A stretch of DNA of 64,000 nt. It comes from Halomonas campaniensis. GTDB taxonomy: Bacteria; Pseudomonadota; Gammaproteobacteria; Pseudomonadales; Halomonadaceae. The stretch covers positions 49,085 to 113,084 of the forward strand of contig NZ_JPUA01000026.1 in the NCBI RefSeq assembly GCF_002211105.1, in the 5' to 3' direction. Below the pieces are notes generated by a model that had not been told where the DNA came from, searched no databases, and saw only the letters and a list, made by a program, of their open reading frames with translations. Position numbers and translations under genes: made by a program. Every line of letters starts with the position of its first letter. The stretch's first letter is position 1. This document shows positions 33,810-43,447 of the stretch, piece after piece.

Positions 33810-35168
33810 ATGCAATCCCTTTCTCTCAAATCGCACTGGCTCTGGTTGATAGTTGCCGGTTTGCTAATGGTTACCATGTCGTTGACGTGGCAAGCCATGG
33901 CGCAGTCCTCGTCGTCCAGCGTTCTGGTACTCAATATCGAAGGCGCCATTGGCCCGGCGACCAAGGACTACTTTGAGCGTGGGCTTGATAAAGCCCGTGA
34001 GCAGGGGAGCGAAGTGGTGATCGTCGAGCTCGATACCCCTGGCGGGTTGGTCGATACTACCCGCGACATGATTCGTGAAATGCTCAACGCTGATATTCCA
34101 GTGGTGATGTACGTTTCCCCCAGCGGAGCGAGAGCGGCAAGCGCGGGCACCTATCTTCTTTATGGTAGCCATGTGGCGGCCATGGCCCCCTCGACCCATC
34201 TCGGTTCGGCCACGCCGGTACAAATGGGCGGCGGGTTTCCCGGCAGCGATGACGGCGAAGAAGATAATTCGGCTGAGGAGTCGGATGGCGAGGGCAGCGC
34301 CATGGAACGCAAGGTGGTGGAAGATGCGGTGAGCTTCATCCGCAGCCTGGCGGAACGCCATGATCGCAATGCCGATTGGGGTGAAGAGGCCGTGCGCAAT
34401 GCGGTCAACCTCACTGCTAGCGAAGCGCTAGAGCAGAACGTCATCGATGTGGTGGCGCGTGATCTTGACGATCTACTTGAGCAGGTTGACGGCATGAGTG
34501 TGGTCATGGAAAGCGGCGAGTCCACCCTCGAGACTGCAGGCCTCACCATTGAGCGCTTTGCCCCTGATTGGCGCACCCAGGTGCTATCGCTGATCACTAA
34601 TCCCAACATCGCCTTTTTCTTGATGATCATCGGCTTTTACGGACTGGTTTTCGAGCTGGCCAGTCCCGGCAGCCTGTTCCCAGGCACCATTGGCGTGATT
34701 TGCCTGCTGCTCGCCCTGTTTGCATTTCAGGTGCTACCGATTAACTACGCCGGGCTTGCGCTGATGGTGGTCGGGCTGGCGCTGATGGTGGGCGAGGCCT
34801 TTATGCCTAGCTTCGGTGTGCTGGGGGTTGGCGGCATCATTGCCTTTGTACTTGGCTCGGTAATGCTGATGGATGCGGAGCATCTTGCCATTTCGCTACC
34901 GCTCATCGGTGGTGTGGCATTGATGTCTGGAGGGCTAATGCTGTGGACGTTAATACGCTTTTCAACCCTGCGCCGTCGTCCGGCACACAGCGGTGCGGAG
35001 CAGTTAATCGGCGCAGAAACGGTGGCACTGGAGGATTTTGAGACCAGCGGCCATGTTCAGCTGCATGGCGAGCGCTGGAACGCAGTAAGCGATGCGCCAG
35101 TCAAACGAGGTGAAAAGCTGGTGGTGATGCGCCTTGAAGGCTTGACGGTATATGTGACGCACCGCTAG
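33810..35168 (+). CDS. NfeD family membrane serine protease (ClpP-class)
   Basis: 452 residues from ATG 33810, preceded by gaggag. An N-terminal signal or membrane segment is followed by a ClpP-like protease domain (VLVLNIEGAIGPAT, DTPGGLVDTTRDM, SPSGARAASAGTYLLYG with the candidate catalytic Ser, and a Lys in MERKVVEDA). A linker, several transmembrane helices (about residues 265-390) and a C-terminal OB-fold NfeD domain follow. NfeD proteases work with SPFH proteins such as the slipin encoded next. An acidic loop in the protease domain (DDGEEDNSAEESDGEGS) suits a halophile. Confidence 0.9.
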   Translation: MQSLSLKSHWLWLIVAGLLMVTMSLTWQAMAQSSSSSVLVLNIEGAIGPATKDYFERGLDKAREQGSEVVIVELDTPGGLVDTTRDMIREMLNADIPVVMYVSPSGARAASAGTYLLYGSHVAAMAPSTHLGSATPVQMGGGFPGSDDGEEDNSAEESDGEGSAMERKVVEDAVSFIRSLAERHDRNADWGEEAVRNAVNLTASEALEQNVIDVVARDLDDLLEQVDGMSVVMESGESTLETAGLTIERFAPDWRTQVLSLITNPNIAFFLMIIGFYGLVFELASPGSLFPGTIGVICLLLALFAFQVLPINYAGLALMVVGLALMVGEAFMPSFGVLGVGGIIAFVLGSVMLMDAEHLAISLPLIGGVALMSGGLMLWTLIRFSTLRRRPAHSGAEQLIGAETVALEDFETSGHVQLHGERWNAVSDAPVKRGEKLVVMRLEGLTVYVTHR

Positions 35169-35214
35169 TGCCCACTTTCTGACATAACCGACCCACTGCT
35201 AAACGAGGTGCCTA

Positions 35215-36003
35215 ATGATTATTTCGTATTTAGTTCCTGTCGTGCTGGTGGTGATGTTGATCGCTGCCTCTATCCGCATACTGCCGGAATATAAACGCGG
35301 CGTAGTGTTTTTTCTGGGCCGTTATCAGACAGTGAAAGGGCCTGGGCTGGTCATTGTGATCCCCGCCATCCAGAAGATGGAGGTGGTGGATCTGCGCGTC
35401 ATTACCATGGACGTACCGGAACAGGACGTGATCTCTCAGGATAACGTCACCGTTAAAGTTAATGCGGTGCTTTACTTCCGCGTCGTCGACCCAGAAAGAG
35501 CGATCATTCAAGTCGAGAATTTTACCCAGGCGACCAGTCAACTGGCACAGACCACTTTGCGCTCCGTGCTGGGTAAGCATGATCTGGATGAGATGCTTTC
35601 CGAGCGGGATAAGCTTAACGACGATATCCAGGAAATAATCGATACTCAAACCGAAGCATGGGGCATTAAGGTCGCCAATGTTGAAATCAAGCATGTGGAT
35701 CTGGATGAGAGCATGATTCGCGCTATCGCCCGCCAAGCGGAAGCTGAGCGTGAGCGCCGCGCCAAGGTCATTCATGCCGAAGGGGAGCTTCAGGCTTCCA
35801 AAAAGCTGGTTGAGGCCGCTAATGTCATGCAGGAAAACTCGGCTGCACTGCAGCTTCGCTATCTGCAAACCATGAGTGATATGAGCAACAAGAACGCTTC
35901 GACGATTGTTTTCCCATTACCGATGGATATCATGGAGGCCTTTAGGGATATGAAGGCTAAGCATGTCTCGCCGGTACAAAACGTCGATAAACCTGACCAG
36001 TGA
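35215..36003 (+). CDS. Slipin/stomatin SPFH-domain protein
   Basis: 262 residues. An N-terminal hydrophobic anchor (about 1-22) precedes [27 protein letters not shown] and the SPFH block [26 protein letters not shown] coiled-coil-forming [24 protein letters not shown] comes next, and [13 protein letters not shown] is near the end. Slipins oligomerise on the membrane and partner with NfeD; the 46-base spacing to the nfeD gene indicates one operon. Confidence 0.93.
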   Translation: MIISYLVPVVLVVMLIAASIRILPEYKRGVVFFLGRYQTVKGPGLVIVIPAIQKMEVVDLRVITMDVPEQDVISQDNVTVKVNAVLYFRVVDPERAIIQVENFTQATSQLAQTTLRSVLGKHDLDEMLSERDKLNDDIQEIIDTQTEAWGIKVANVEIKHVDLDESMIRAIARQAEAERERRAKVIHAEGELQASKKLVEAANVMQENSAALQLRYLQTMSDMSNKNASTIVFPLPMDIMEAFRDMKAKHVSPVQNVDKPDQ

Positions 36004-36038
36004 CACTGGCGTAAGCTTTTAACCAACTTGGATATCCA

Positions 36039-36356
36039 ATGCCGCTGATTGCAGACACCCCCAAGCCCCCTTACTACGCGGTTATTTTTACCTCCCTCCG
36101 CACAGAGGTCGATGATGGCTATGACGCCATGGCGGCAAGAATGGTTGAGCTTGCAGCGCAGCAGCCGGGATTTTTAGGGGTGGAGTCTGCCCGCAATGAA
36201 GTAGGTGTAACGGTCTCTTACTGGGCCGATTTGGCATCTATTAAAGCGTGGAAAGCCCATGCTGAGCATCAAGAGGCTCAGCGGCTAGGCCATCAGCAGT
36301 GGTACCAACACTTCAAAACCCGTATCGCCAAAGTGGAACGAGATTACGCAATTTAG
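36039..36356 (+). CDS. Antibiotic biosynthesis monooxygenase (ABM) domain protein
   Basis: 105 residues with the dimeric ferredoxin-like ABM fold: YYAVIFTSLRTEVDDGYDAMAARMVELAAQQPGFLGVESAR, then VSYWADLASIKAWKAHAEHQEAQRLG and a final WYQHFKTRIAKVERDY. Members include quinol and heme monooxygenases and many uncharacterised proteins. It lies 35 bases after the slipin gene and may be part of the same transcript. Confidence 0.85.
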   Translation: MPLIADTPKPPYYAVIFTSLRTEVDDGYDAMAARMVELAAQQPGFLGVESARNEVGVTVSYWADLASIKAWKAHAEHQEAQRLGHQQWYQHFKTRIAKVERDYAI

Positions 36357-36378
36357 CGACTGCCAGCAGTTCCATTGC

Positions 36379-36981
36379 CTAAAACACCAGCCTAGCCAGT
36401 GCCTGCATCCCTAAAGCTATCGCCAGTACAGCGGCTCCCGCCACCAAACTGGTTACCAAGGCATGGCGTTTCCATAACACCAGCACGCCATGCCCAAAAC
36501 GGTGAACCAGCCAAGCCAAGCCGAAGTAACGCAAGCCACGGGCGATTAACGTCGCCAGCACAAACAGCATAATCGGGTAGCCGGAAAGTCCGGCGGTAAT
36601 CATCGCCACCTGGAAAGGAATCGGCAGTATTCCAATGGCTAAAATCGCGGCAAAACCGTATTGATCGAAGAAGGCTTGGAAAGATTGATAGCTCTGTTCC
36701 ATACCCATAAATTCAATAAACCACGTACCCACAGACTGATAAAGTAATAAGCCAATACTGTAGCCAATCAGTGAGGCGATGAGACACCCAGCGGTGGTGA
36801 CCGTGGCCAGCAACCAAAGCCGTTGCCTATTGACGGCCATCAGCGGGATCAACACCAGCTCAATAGGTATGGGTAGAATAATAGTCTCCAAAAAGGAGAG
36901 GGTGCCCAGTAGCCACAGCATATTCTTCGAGCGGTTAATGCGCTCAAACCACTGCTTAGTGCGTTTGGATGCCATGGCCAT
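36379..36981 (-). CDS. YqaA/DedA-like (VTT domain) membrane protein
   Basis: 200 residues with four to five hydrophobic helices. SFLETIILPIPIELVLIPLM, IASLIGYSIGLLLYQSVG and FAAILAIGILPIPFQVAMITAGLSGYP are the re-entrant-loop motifs of YqaA-type SNARE-associated (VTT) proteins. DedA relatives are lipid scramblases or transporters; the role of YqaA members is less clear. The start at 36981 is near the DUF1206 gene end (8 bases), so they are probably co-transcribed. Confidence 0.85.
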   Translation of the reverse strand: MAMASKRTKQWFERINRSKNMLWLLGTLSFLETIILPIPIELVLIPLMAVNRQRLWLLATVTTAGCLIASLIGYSIGLLLYQSVGTWFIEFMGMEQSYQSFQAFFDQYGFAAILAIGILPIPFQVAMITAGLSGYPIMLFVLATLIARGLRYFGLAWLVHRFGHGVLVLWKRHALVTSLVAGAAVLAIALGMQALARLVF

Positions 36982-36989
36982 GCAGGTCT

Positions 36990-37808
36990 CTACACTTCGG
37001 GATTAATGCGGCGATAGATAGCTGCTAATAGGCTGTAGAGTCCAAACGCGAAGAGTCCCAGCGCGACAAAACCAAGCAACCACTGACCGAAGGGCTGGCT
37101 TCGCAGGGTACTAAACACTTCACCCATGCCACCTGCTTCATTGGGGTCGATTTGATAAGCGGCGATGATGAAAAAGCTGCCCACGATCACAAACACAACG
37201 CCACGAATCACCAAGCCGAAACGACAGATAGGATAGGCCCACTGTTGCGTCTGTGTCGGCATAGAGAAGTGTTTGTCGAATTTGGCCTTATAACCTTTAA
37301 ATGCGTGGGCGATGCCTACGCCAATCATGATGAAGCCAACTCCGCCTACCAGCCAGCGCCCGAAAGGCTGCTGCATCAGCCAACCCGCCACACCTTGGGA
37401 ACCACCACCGGAATCCCCAGAAGAGCCCGCCAATTGAAAGATGAGCGTGGCGGCAAAAAATGCCAGCAGCGTGTGGGTAATGGCGCTCGCTAATAAGCCT
37501 GCGCGAATCGCTAAACCTTTGGCGCCGTTGCCGTGATGGTCGGCGTCTTTAACTGCTTGGATGATCCGCCACATCGCGTAGCCCACCAAGCCGATGGCCA
37601 TAAGGGCTAACAAGACTTTTCCGAAGGGGGCGGTGAGCACGCGTTCTAAGGCACCCCGACTGCCTTCTGTTTGGCCGCCTTGCCCAAAGGCTGCCAGCGC
37701 TGCAAGGCCGCCGACTAATACATACACAATGCCCAGAGAGGCGTAACCCATGCGGGCGAAAAGGGTAATCGCATCACGGTGGTCGGGGTTATTCATACTA
37801 TTGGCCAT
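36990..37808 (-). CDS. DUF1206 integral membrane protein
   Basis: 272 residues from ATG 37808, which has aggagg just upstream. Three DUF1206 repeats, each with two transmembrane helices, give six helices in total: FARMGYASLGIVYVLVGGLAA, IRAGLLASAITHTLLAF and ICRFGLVIRGVVFVIVGSFFI begin them. PFGKVLLALMAIGLVGYAMWR, PFGRWLVGGVGFIMIG and PFGQWLLGFVALGLFAFGLYS end them. The function is unknown. Confidence 0.88.
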   Translation of the reverse strand: MANSMNNPDHRDAITLFARMGYASLGIVYVLVGGLAALAAFGQGGQTEGSRGALERVLTAPFGKVLLALMAIGLVGYAMWRIIQAVKDADHHGNGAKGLAIRAGLLASAITHTLLAFFAATLIFQLAGSSGDSGGGSQGVAGWLMQQPFGRWLVGGVGFIMIGVGIAHAFKGYKAKFDKHFSMPTQTQQWAYPICRFGLVIRGVVFVIVGSFFIIAAYQIDPNEAGGMGEVFSTLRSQPFGQWLLGFVALGLFAFGLYSLLAAIYRRINPEV

Positions 37809-37962
37809 GGTGTCCTCCTGACATATTAGGCGTTGCGCATCCCTATGCAATCTAGTTCATATAGCGCTTATCAGCGGCCCATACTGGCCTTGTGCTGTGC
37901 TATTGTCCAGCCTAGGCCAAGCCGAAATGTGGAAGGCTATTTGTGAATAACACGAGCAGAAC

Positions 37963-38796
37963 ATGAGTACAATTTCGTCACCTATTTTCTGGCGGGATGC
38001 GCGTATGCCCTATGTAGAGCTGCGCAAGATTAGCGACGCGCGACAAGTTTGCTATGCGCCGCAAAGCCATACGCATTGGTCTCTAGGGGCCGTTACCGCA
38101 GGTAAAAGCACTTTTTGCTATCGCGATGCGACGCATCAGATTAGTGCGGGAGACATCGTTATGATGAACCCCCACTGGGTGCACGCCTGCAACCCCATTG
38201 AGAACCAGCCCTGGGCGTACATGATGCTCTACGTCGATACCGAGTGGCTGAGTGAATTGCGTTACCAATTGGGTCTGTTGAATACGCCGTATTGGCAAGA
38301 TATCGCCACCGCCGTCATTACCCAGCCAGCGCTTTATGCCGGGTACTGCGATATGCCTGCTTGTTTGCTGGATGAACACCGCGAGATTGGCGCTAAGCAA
38401 ACGGCGCTCGTCGAGTACTTGTCCACCATGATGCAAGTGCTTGCTCAAGAATCCCACGCGGTATTGCCCCCAGCGCCCAGTGCGCTAGAACAGGTCGCGG
38501 CCTATTTGCGTGCCAACTGTAGCGCTGATATATCGCTAGAACGCCTATGTGAGCAGTCCGGCTATAGTGCTGGGCACCTGATTCGCGCCTTTAAACAGCA
38601 CTTCGGACTAACACCCCATGCTTACCTGATTAATCAGCGCATTCAGATGGGGCAGAAAGCGTTAAAACAGGGGCAGCCTATTGTTGAGGCGGCTTTGAAC
38701 GCTGGCTTTAATGACCAGCCCCACTTTCAAAGAACATTCAAACGGCTGGTAGCCGCGACACCCAACCAGTATCGTTATCCGCTACTCAATCAGTAA
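37963..38796 (+). CDS. AraC-family transcriptional regulator with cupin domain
   Basis: 277 residues. The N-terminal cupin (SHTHWSLGAVTAGKSTFCYRDATHQISAGDIVMMNPHWVHACNP) is followed by the C-terminal double HTH (CEQSGYSAGHLIRAFKQHFGLTPHAYLINQRI and ALNAGFNDQPHFQRTFKRLVAATPNQYR). Its 3' end overlaps the convergent LysE gene by 15 bases; AraC-LysE pairs of this type are common and the regulator probably controls the exporter. The effector, perhaps an amino acid, is unknown. Confidence 0.88.
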   Translation: MSTISSPIFWRDARMPYVELRKISDARQVCYAPQSHTHWSLGAVTAGKSTFCYRDATHQISAGDIVMMNPHWVHACNPIENQPWAYMMLYVDTEWLSELRYQLGLLNTPYWQDIATAVITQPALYAGYCDMPACLLDEHREIGAKQTALVEYLSTMMQVLAQESHAVLPPAPSALEQVAAYLRANCSADISLERLCEQSGYSAGHLIRAFKQHFGLTPHAYLINQRIQMGQKALKQGQPIVEAALNAGFNDQPHFQRTFKRLVAATPNQYRYPLLNQ

Positions 38797-39384
38797 GACA
38801 ATAGCGCTAGCCGCCAGGCAGATAGCGAGTGCGCGGTTAATCGTTAGTAAGATGATAGGACGATGAACATAGCGTTTCAGAAAAGCACCTGCATAGACCC
38901 AACTGGCCAGCGATAGCCAGCAAATAGGCAGATAGAGGCTGGCGAACAGCCATAGCAGATAGGGCTCATTAGCAGTGGTGTAGGCGCCAATGCCGGCGGC
39001 AGACGCCAACCACGCTTTGGGGTTGAGCCACTGCATCATGGCGCCTGCCCAAAACCCCGGTGCGTTGTCGGCGCCTCTTTCCTGTACGCGACCATCGTGC
39101 TGCAACAGCTGATAGCTAAGGTGGAGTAAAAAAATAATACCTGCCCAGCGTAAAAGCACTTCCAGCAGCGGCGCTACACTCAGCAGTGAGTAAAGACCCG
39201 CACCAATGGCTAAAAACAGCGCAACGAACCCCAGCGTAGCGCCGGTTACAAAAACAAGCCCTTTAGTAATGGGGTAGTGCGTACCGCTACTCAAACAAAC
39301 GATGTTGACCGGCCCCGGCGAAATAGACGCGGCAAGCGCAAATGCGGCCATGGGTAAGGCTGTCGATGCTAGTAAGACGCTCAT
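38782..39384 (-). CDS. LysE/RhtB family amino-acid exporter
   Basis: 200 residues from ATG 39384, with gaggagg at a proper distance (ATG 39390 would be too close). Six hydrophobic helices are present. The N-terminal AAFALAASISPGPVNIVCLSSG contains the LysE SPGP motif, and FWAGAMMQWLNPKAWLASAAGI contains the NPKAW motif. It exports an amino acid or analogue, with unknown specificity. It is convergent and overlapping with the AraC gene. Confidence 0.9.
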   Translation of the reverse strand: MSVLLASTALPMAAFALAASISPGPVNIVCLSSGTHYPITKGLVFVTGATLGFVALFLAIGAGLYSLLSVAPLLEVLLRWAGIIFLLHLSYQLLQHDGRVQERGADNAPGFWAGAMMQWLNPKAWLASAAGIGAYTTANEPYLLWLFASLYLPICWLSLASWVYAGAFLKRYVHRPIILLTINRALAICLAASAIVLLIE

Positions 39385-39475
39385 TGTCATCCTCCTCGGT
39401 GGTGACAGGAGTTTGCAATGGCAACGGCTGGCGGTATTGCACAAAATTGAGGTCGTTGTTTAAAGTGTTGCCCTG

Positions 39476-40417
39476 CTAATGCCCAAAAACCGACCAGCCG
39501 GTGCGCTGCACAAACATTTCGAGCGCCTGGGTGCCCAACAAACTGTTGCCGTAGGCATCCAGCCCCGGCGACCAAACGGCTATGGAGCCATGGCCCGGAG
39601 CAATCGCAAGAATCCCTCCGCCCACACCACTTTTGCCAGGCAGGCCGACGCGAAAGGCGAACTCCCCCGAGGCATCATAGTGCCCGCACATCATCATTAG
39701 TGAATTGATACGCCGTGCACGCTGGGGGGCTACCACGCGAATGCCACTGGGTTTGTTGATACCATCCGAGGCCAAAAACAGCCCGGCATGGGCTAACTGC
39801 TCACAGCTCATGGCGATGGCACACTGGTGAAAATAGGTGCCTAGCACCTTATCGACATCATGGCGCAGGCGACCAAAGGCTTTCATAAAGTGTGCCAACG
39901 AAGCGTTACGGTCGCGGTGGGCCATCTCTGAAGCGGCCACTGCGTGGTCGAAGTAAATGCTGTCGTCATTGGCGATATAGCGCACAAAGCTAAGAATCTC
40001 GCCCAGTGTCTCTTTGGGCTCATGGCCCATCATGATCGCATCGACCACCGCAATGGCCCCGGCATTGATAAACGGATTACGCGGTTTGCCGCTTTCATGC
40101 TCTAGCTGAACGATGGAGTTGAACGGATCACCCGAGGGTTCGCGGCCCACTTTCGACCACAGCGAATCACCCACTTGCCCTAGTGCAATGGTCAGCGTAA
40201 ATACTTTAGAGATACTTTGAATCGAGAAAGGCGTGGTAGCACAACCTGCCGAGTACACTTTGCCATCCACCGTGGCGAGCGAAATGGCGAACTGCTGTGG
40301 GTCAACATGGCCAAGTTCGGGAATATAGTCTGCGACCTTACCGCGTTCTTCGGCGTTTGCCATGGCTGCGGCAATGTCATTGATCAAGTCTTGCATGGGC
40401 GTATCGTGTACCGTCAA
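39476..40417 (-). CDS. glsA: Glutaminase
   Basis: 313 residues of the serine-dependent beta-lactamase-fold glutaminase family. Visible are [22 protein letters not shown], the catalytic SISK tetrad within [42 protein letters not shown], and [14 protein letters not shown]. It converts glutamine to glutamate and ammonia. The start is ATG 40417, with ATG 40396 as an alternative. It is divergent from the Ada-like gene across 177 bases with no site I can name. Confidence 0.94.
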   Translation of the reverse strand: MTVHDTPMQDLINDIAAAMANAEERGKVADYIPELGHVDPQQFAISLATVDGKVYSAGCATTPFSIQSISKVFTLTIALGQVGDSLWSKVGREPSGDPFNSIVQLEHESGKPRNPFINAGAIAVVDAIMMGHEPKETLGEILSFVRYIANDDSIYFDHAVAASEMAHRDRNASLAHFMKAFGRLRHDVDKVLGTYFHQCAIAMSCEQLAHAGLFLASDGINKPSGIRVVAPQRARRINSLMMMCGHYDASGEFAFRVGLPGKSGVGGGILAIAPGHGSIAVWSPGLDAYGNSLLGTQALEMFVQRTGWSVFGH

Positions 40418-40594
40418 TGGAGGCGGGGCATTACCCTAGCGAAAACGAGTGGAAATGTCTGTTAAACATAGCGTCTCTTTTAAACATAAACTGTCTGAAT
40501 ACCCGCCAGTGCGCAAGATTCGGGTCGGCAACTCGCCCGTGAAGGCTTAGGCTGAAAGGATCTAAGCAGCTCCGACGGTCAGAGAGATAACCCA

Positions 40595-41458
40595 ATGAAT
40601 GACTATGAGCGTATCGAAAAAGCCATGGCCTATATGGTGGCCCATGCGGCGGAACAGCCCAACCTGGAAACGGTGGCTGCTCATGTTCATTTGAGTGCCT
40701 TCCACTTTCAGCGGCTATTTTGTCGCTATGCGGGGATTAGCCCCAAACGCTTTTTGCAGGCACTCACCTTAGAGCGCGGCAAGCAGTTGATGCAGTCGTC
40801 CACTTCTTTGTTGGATATCGCCCATACCCTTGGGCTGAGCGGTGGCTCGCGGCTTTACGACCACTTTGTTCAGTTAGAGGCGGTCACGCCCGGTGAGTAT
40901 AAGCGCCAGGGCGAAGGAGTGGAGATCGCTTATGGCGTTCACGAAACACCATTAGGTCGCCTATTCGTCGCGGTAACCCCCCGGGGTATCTGTCGAATGG
41001 GCTTTGTCGATACGACTAATTCGGAGGAGTTACTAGCAAGGTTGGCGAAAGAGTGGCCGCGCAGCACCTTTCAACATAGCACTGAGGCCACCTGCTACGC
41101 GGTGGAGAGGCTGTTCTCTCAGTCCGAAGAGGGGGACGCCGCTGTGTCGTTGCATGTCACCGGCACCAACTTCCAAATAGCGGTTTGGCGAGCGCTGCTA
41201 ACGATTCCCGAGGGGCAATTTGCTAGCTATTCCCACATTGCCCAGGCGCTGGGGGCACCTAAATCGTCCCGTGCAGTGGGCAATGCGGTGGGCGCTAATC
41301 CCATCGCGCTATGGATCCCCTGCCATCGGGTGATTCAACAAAGCGGCGCACTTGGTGGTTACCGCTGGGGCTTAGAGAAAAAGCAGATGGTACAAGCCTG
41401 GGAGCTGGCGCTGGCTCACCCAGACAACGCAGCGCTCGCCCCCAGTCTAACGACCTAA
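40595..41458 (+). CDS. AraC-HTH/methylated-DNA-protein-cysteine methyltransferase (Ada-like)
   Basis: 287 residues. An AraC-type HTH is at about 1-100 (HVHLSAFHFQRLFCRYAGISPKRFLQALTLERG). The O6-alkylguanine transferase domain follows (NFQIAVWRALLTIPEGQFASYSHIAQALG, SSRAVGNAVGANPIALWIPCHRVIQQSGALGGYRWGL), with the acceptor Cys in PCHRV. The N-terminal zinc/phosphotriester-repair domain of E. coli Ada is missing, so methylphosphotriester sensing cannot occur as in Ada. The 3' end overlaps the convergent phosphodiesterase by four bases. Confidence 0.92.
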   Translation: MNDYERIEKAMAYMVAHAAEQPNLETVAAHVHLSAFHFQRLFCRYAGISPKRFLQALTLERGKQLMQSSTSLLDIAHTLGLSGGSRLYDHFVQLEAVTPGEYKRQGEGVEIAYGVHETPLGRLFVAVTPRGICRMGFVDTTNSEELLARLAKEWPRSTFQHSTEATCYAVERLFSQSEEGDAAVSLHVTGTNFQIAVWRALLTIPEGQFASYSHIAQALGAPKSSRAVGNAVGANPIALWIPCHRVIQQSGALGGYRWGLEKKQMVQAWELALAHPDNAALAPSLTT

Positions 41459-42321
41459 TCAATCAGCCCATAAGCATCAAAAAACGGGAAAGGGCCAGGG
41501 TAGCGCTCGATAAACCCTTGGTGCGTCACCATACCGTTAGTTGCTGACCACTGGTGCATCAGGTAACCGGGGGGCTCTAGCTGAAAACTGGAGGGGCCGT
41601 CTGGCGTGAGATCCAAGCTTACCTGGTGGGAAACCCCTGGGCAGCTAATCGCCAAGGTGTTAGCAAAGCGAGCTTGGATCGAGCGGTGTAAGTGCCCACA
41701 GAGCACGCGCTCGACCTGGGTATGTTTGCCAATGACGTCGGCTAGTGCGTCTGGTCGCTTCAGCGGCTGGCGATCCATATGGTCGATGCCACTAACAAAA
41801 GGGTGGTGATGCACCATGATCAGAGTCGGTTTTTCGGGCTGCTCTGCCAGGGTGGTGTCTAGCCACTGCAGACTTTCATCGCTTAGCTCACCGTGGGGCT
41901 TACCGGGCACTGATGAGTCGAGCCCCACTAAGCGCACCGGGTAGTCATCCACGACCCACTGTAAATAGTCGCGGTGCTGAAACAGATAACTGTGTTCCGG
42001 AAAGGCGGCGCGCAGATGTTCGCGGTCATCATGATTGCCAGGGATCAAGTACACAGGCAGCGTTAATTCAGCCAGGATCTGCTTAAAGGTGGCGTACTCG
42101 TCAGGATGGCCAAAATCAACCAAATCACCGCTAATCAGCACCAGGTCGGGCCGCGGCGCTAGCTGATTGAGCGTGCTGATTGCTTGCCGCAGCGCACTGG
42201 CGGTATCTACCTGGCGGTAAGAGAGCTTCCCGCCCGCCTTGATATGCGGATCGCTAATCTGGGCGATAAGACATTGCTGGGCATGAGGGGCTTTCTGAAT
42301 GTTTAAACCTTGATCAGCCAT
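41455..42321 (-). CDS. CpdA-like metallophosphodiesterase
   Basis: 288 residues from ATG 42321, with aaggaga upstream. The metallophosphoesterase motifs are in order: ISDPH, LISGDLVDFG, IPGNHDD, MVHHHPF and LCGHLH. It resembles CpdA-type 3',5'-cyclic-nucleotide phosphodiesterases, but it is the last gene of an ABC importer operon and overlaps the ATPase gene by eight bases. It therefore more likely cleaves an imported phosphodiester or phosphonate-related substrate (inference). A longer start at 42441 lies inside the ATPase gene. Confidence 0.87.
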   Translation of the reverse strand: MADQGLNIQKAPHAQQCLIAQISDPHIKAGGKLSYRQVDTASALRQAISTLNQLAPRPDLVLISGDLVDFGHPDEYATFKQILAELTLPVYLIPGNHDDREHLRAAFPEHSYLFQHRDYLQWVVDDYPVRLVGLDSSVPGKPHGELSDESLQWLDTTLAEQPEKPTLIMVHHHPFVSGIDHMDRQPLKRPDALADVIGKHTQVERVLCGHLHRSIQARFANTLAISCPGVSHQVSLDLTPDGPSSFQLEPPGYLMHQWSATNGMVTHQGFIERYPGPFPFFDAYGLID

Positions 42322-43402
42322 TGGCCATCTCCTTGGCATTAACAGGGGGAGTGGGCTTATCTGGATGAAAAAGCACGCTAGAGGGAAGTGCCAAACCAAT
42401 GGCAGTGCCGTTTGGCCAGCGCTGGCGGGAGGGTGCCTCAACCTGGAGTGGCGAAGCGCCGCCGGTGTCCACCATCAAGCGTTGGGTCTGGCCCAGGAAA
42501 ATGCTCTGTACCACCTTGCCTGTTACATCGGCCTGGTCAACGGAAACCACCTGAATGTCTTCTGGGCGACAGTAGACAGTGGATACACCCCGCAAATGTG
42601 AGGCTCGGAGTTCACCGCCATGGACAACCAATCCTCCATTGGCATTGGCGCGTGTGCTAATCACGTCCAGGCAGTTAACCGCGCCAATAAAATCGGCCAC
42701 AAAGGCGTTGGCTGGCTGATGATAAATCTCTTGGGGGGAACCCAGCTGCGCAATGCGTCCGGCTTGCATTACCGCGATGCGGTCACCTAACGCCATCGCC
42801 TCGTCCTGGTCATGGGTGACGTAAACCGCCGTAGTGCCTAATTCACGTAGCAGTTGGCCAATTTCGATGCGTAATCGGTCGCGCAGTTTGGCGTCGAGGG
42901 CTGCTAACGGCTCATCAAAAAGCAGCACCTTGGGGCGAACAGCAATCGCACGGGCGAGAGCGACGCGCTGCTTTTGGCCACCGGAGAGGGCATCGATGCG
43001 CCGCTCCCCAAGGCCTTGTAGGTCGACCATGCGCATGACTTCATCAAGCCGATGGGCGATCTCGGCACGCGGCAAACGCTGTATCTTGAGCCCGTAGGCA
43101 ATATTGTCGGCAACGCTCATATTGGGAAATAGCGCGTAGTTTTGAAACACCATTCCCACGTCGCGCTTCTCAATCGGCAGAGCGGTGACATCGCGCTCAC
43201 CAAACTGCACTTGTCCGCCTTTGTCGGGGCTTTCCAGGCCGCTAATAATGCGCAGGGTGGTGGTTTTACCGCAGCCGGAAGGGCCCAGCAGTACCAGGGT
43301 TTCGCCCGCATGAACCTGCAAGTCAAGCGGCTGTAGCGCTGTATTGCCGCCAGCAAAGGTGCGGCTGCATTGGTTGAGCGTAATGCTGACAGATGAACTC
43401 AT
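42314..43402 (-). CDS. ABC transporter ATP-binding protein (AEP/Fe3+/spermidine type)
   Basis: About 362 residues. Walker A GPSGCGKTT, Q-loop VFQNYALFPNMSV, signature LSGGQKQRVALARA, Walker B VLLFDEPLAALDA and the switch His in TAVYVTHDQDEAMAL are intact. The C-terminal TOBE region is present (STVYCRPEDIQVVS). It powers import with the two permeases upstream. The start is ATG 43402 or the adjacent ATG 43405. Confidence 0.93.
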   Translation of the reverse strand: MSSSVSITLNQCSRTFAGGNTALQPLDLQVHAGETLVLLGPSGCGKTTTLRIISGLESPDKGGQVQFGERDVTALPIEKRDVGMVFQNYALFPNMSVADNIAYGLKIQRLPRAEIAHRLDEVMRMVDLQGLGERRIDALSGGQKQRVALARAIAVRPKVLLFDEPLAALDAKLRDRLRIEIGQLLRELGTTAVYVTHDQDEAMALGDRIAVMQAGRIAQLGSPQEIYHQPANAFVADFIGAVNCLDVISTRANANGGLVVHGGELRASHLRGVSTVYCRPEDIQVVSVDQADVTGKVVQSIFLGQTQRLMVDTGGASPLQVEAPSRQRWPNGTAIGLALPSSVLFHPDKPTPPVNAKEMANG

Positions 43403-43447
43403 CACGGATCTCTACTTAAGTGTTGAATGCTGTACCTGGGAAACCGC

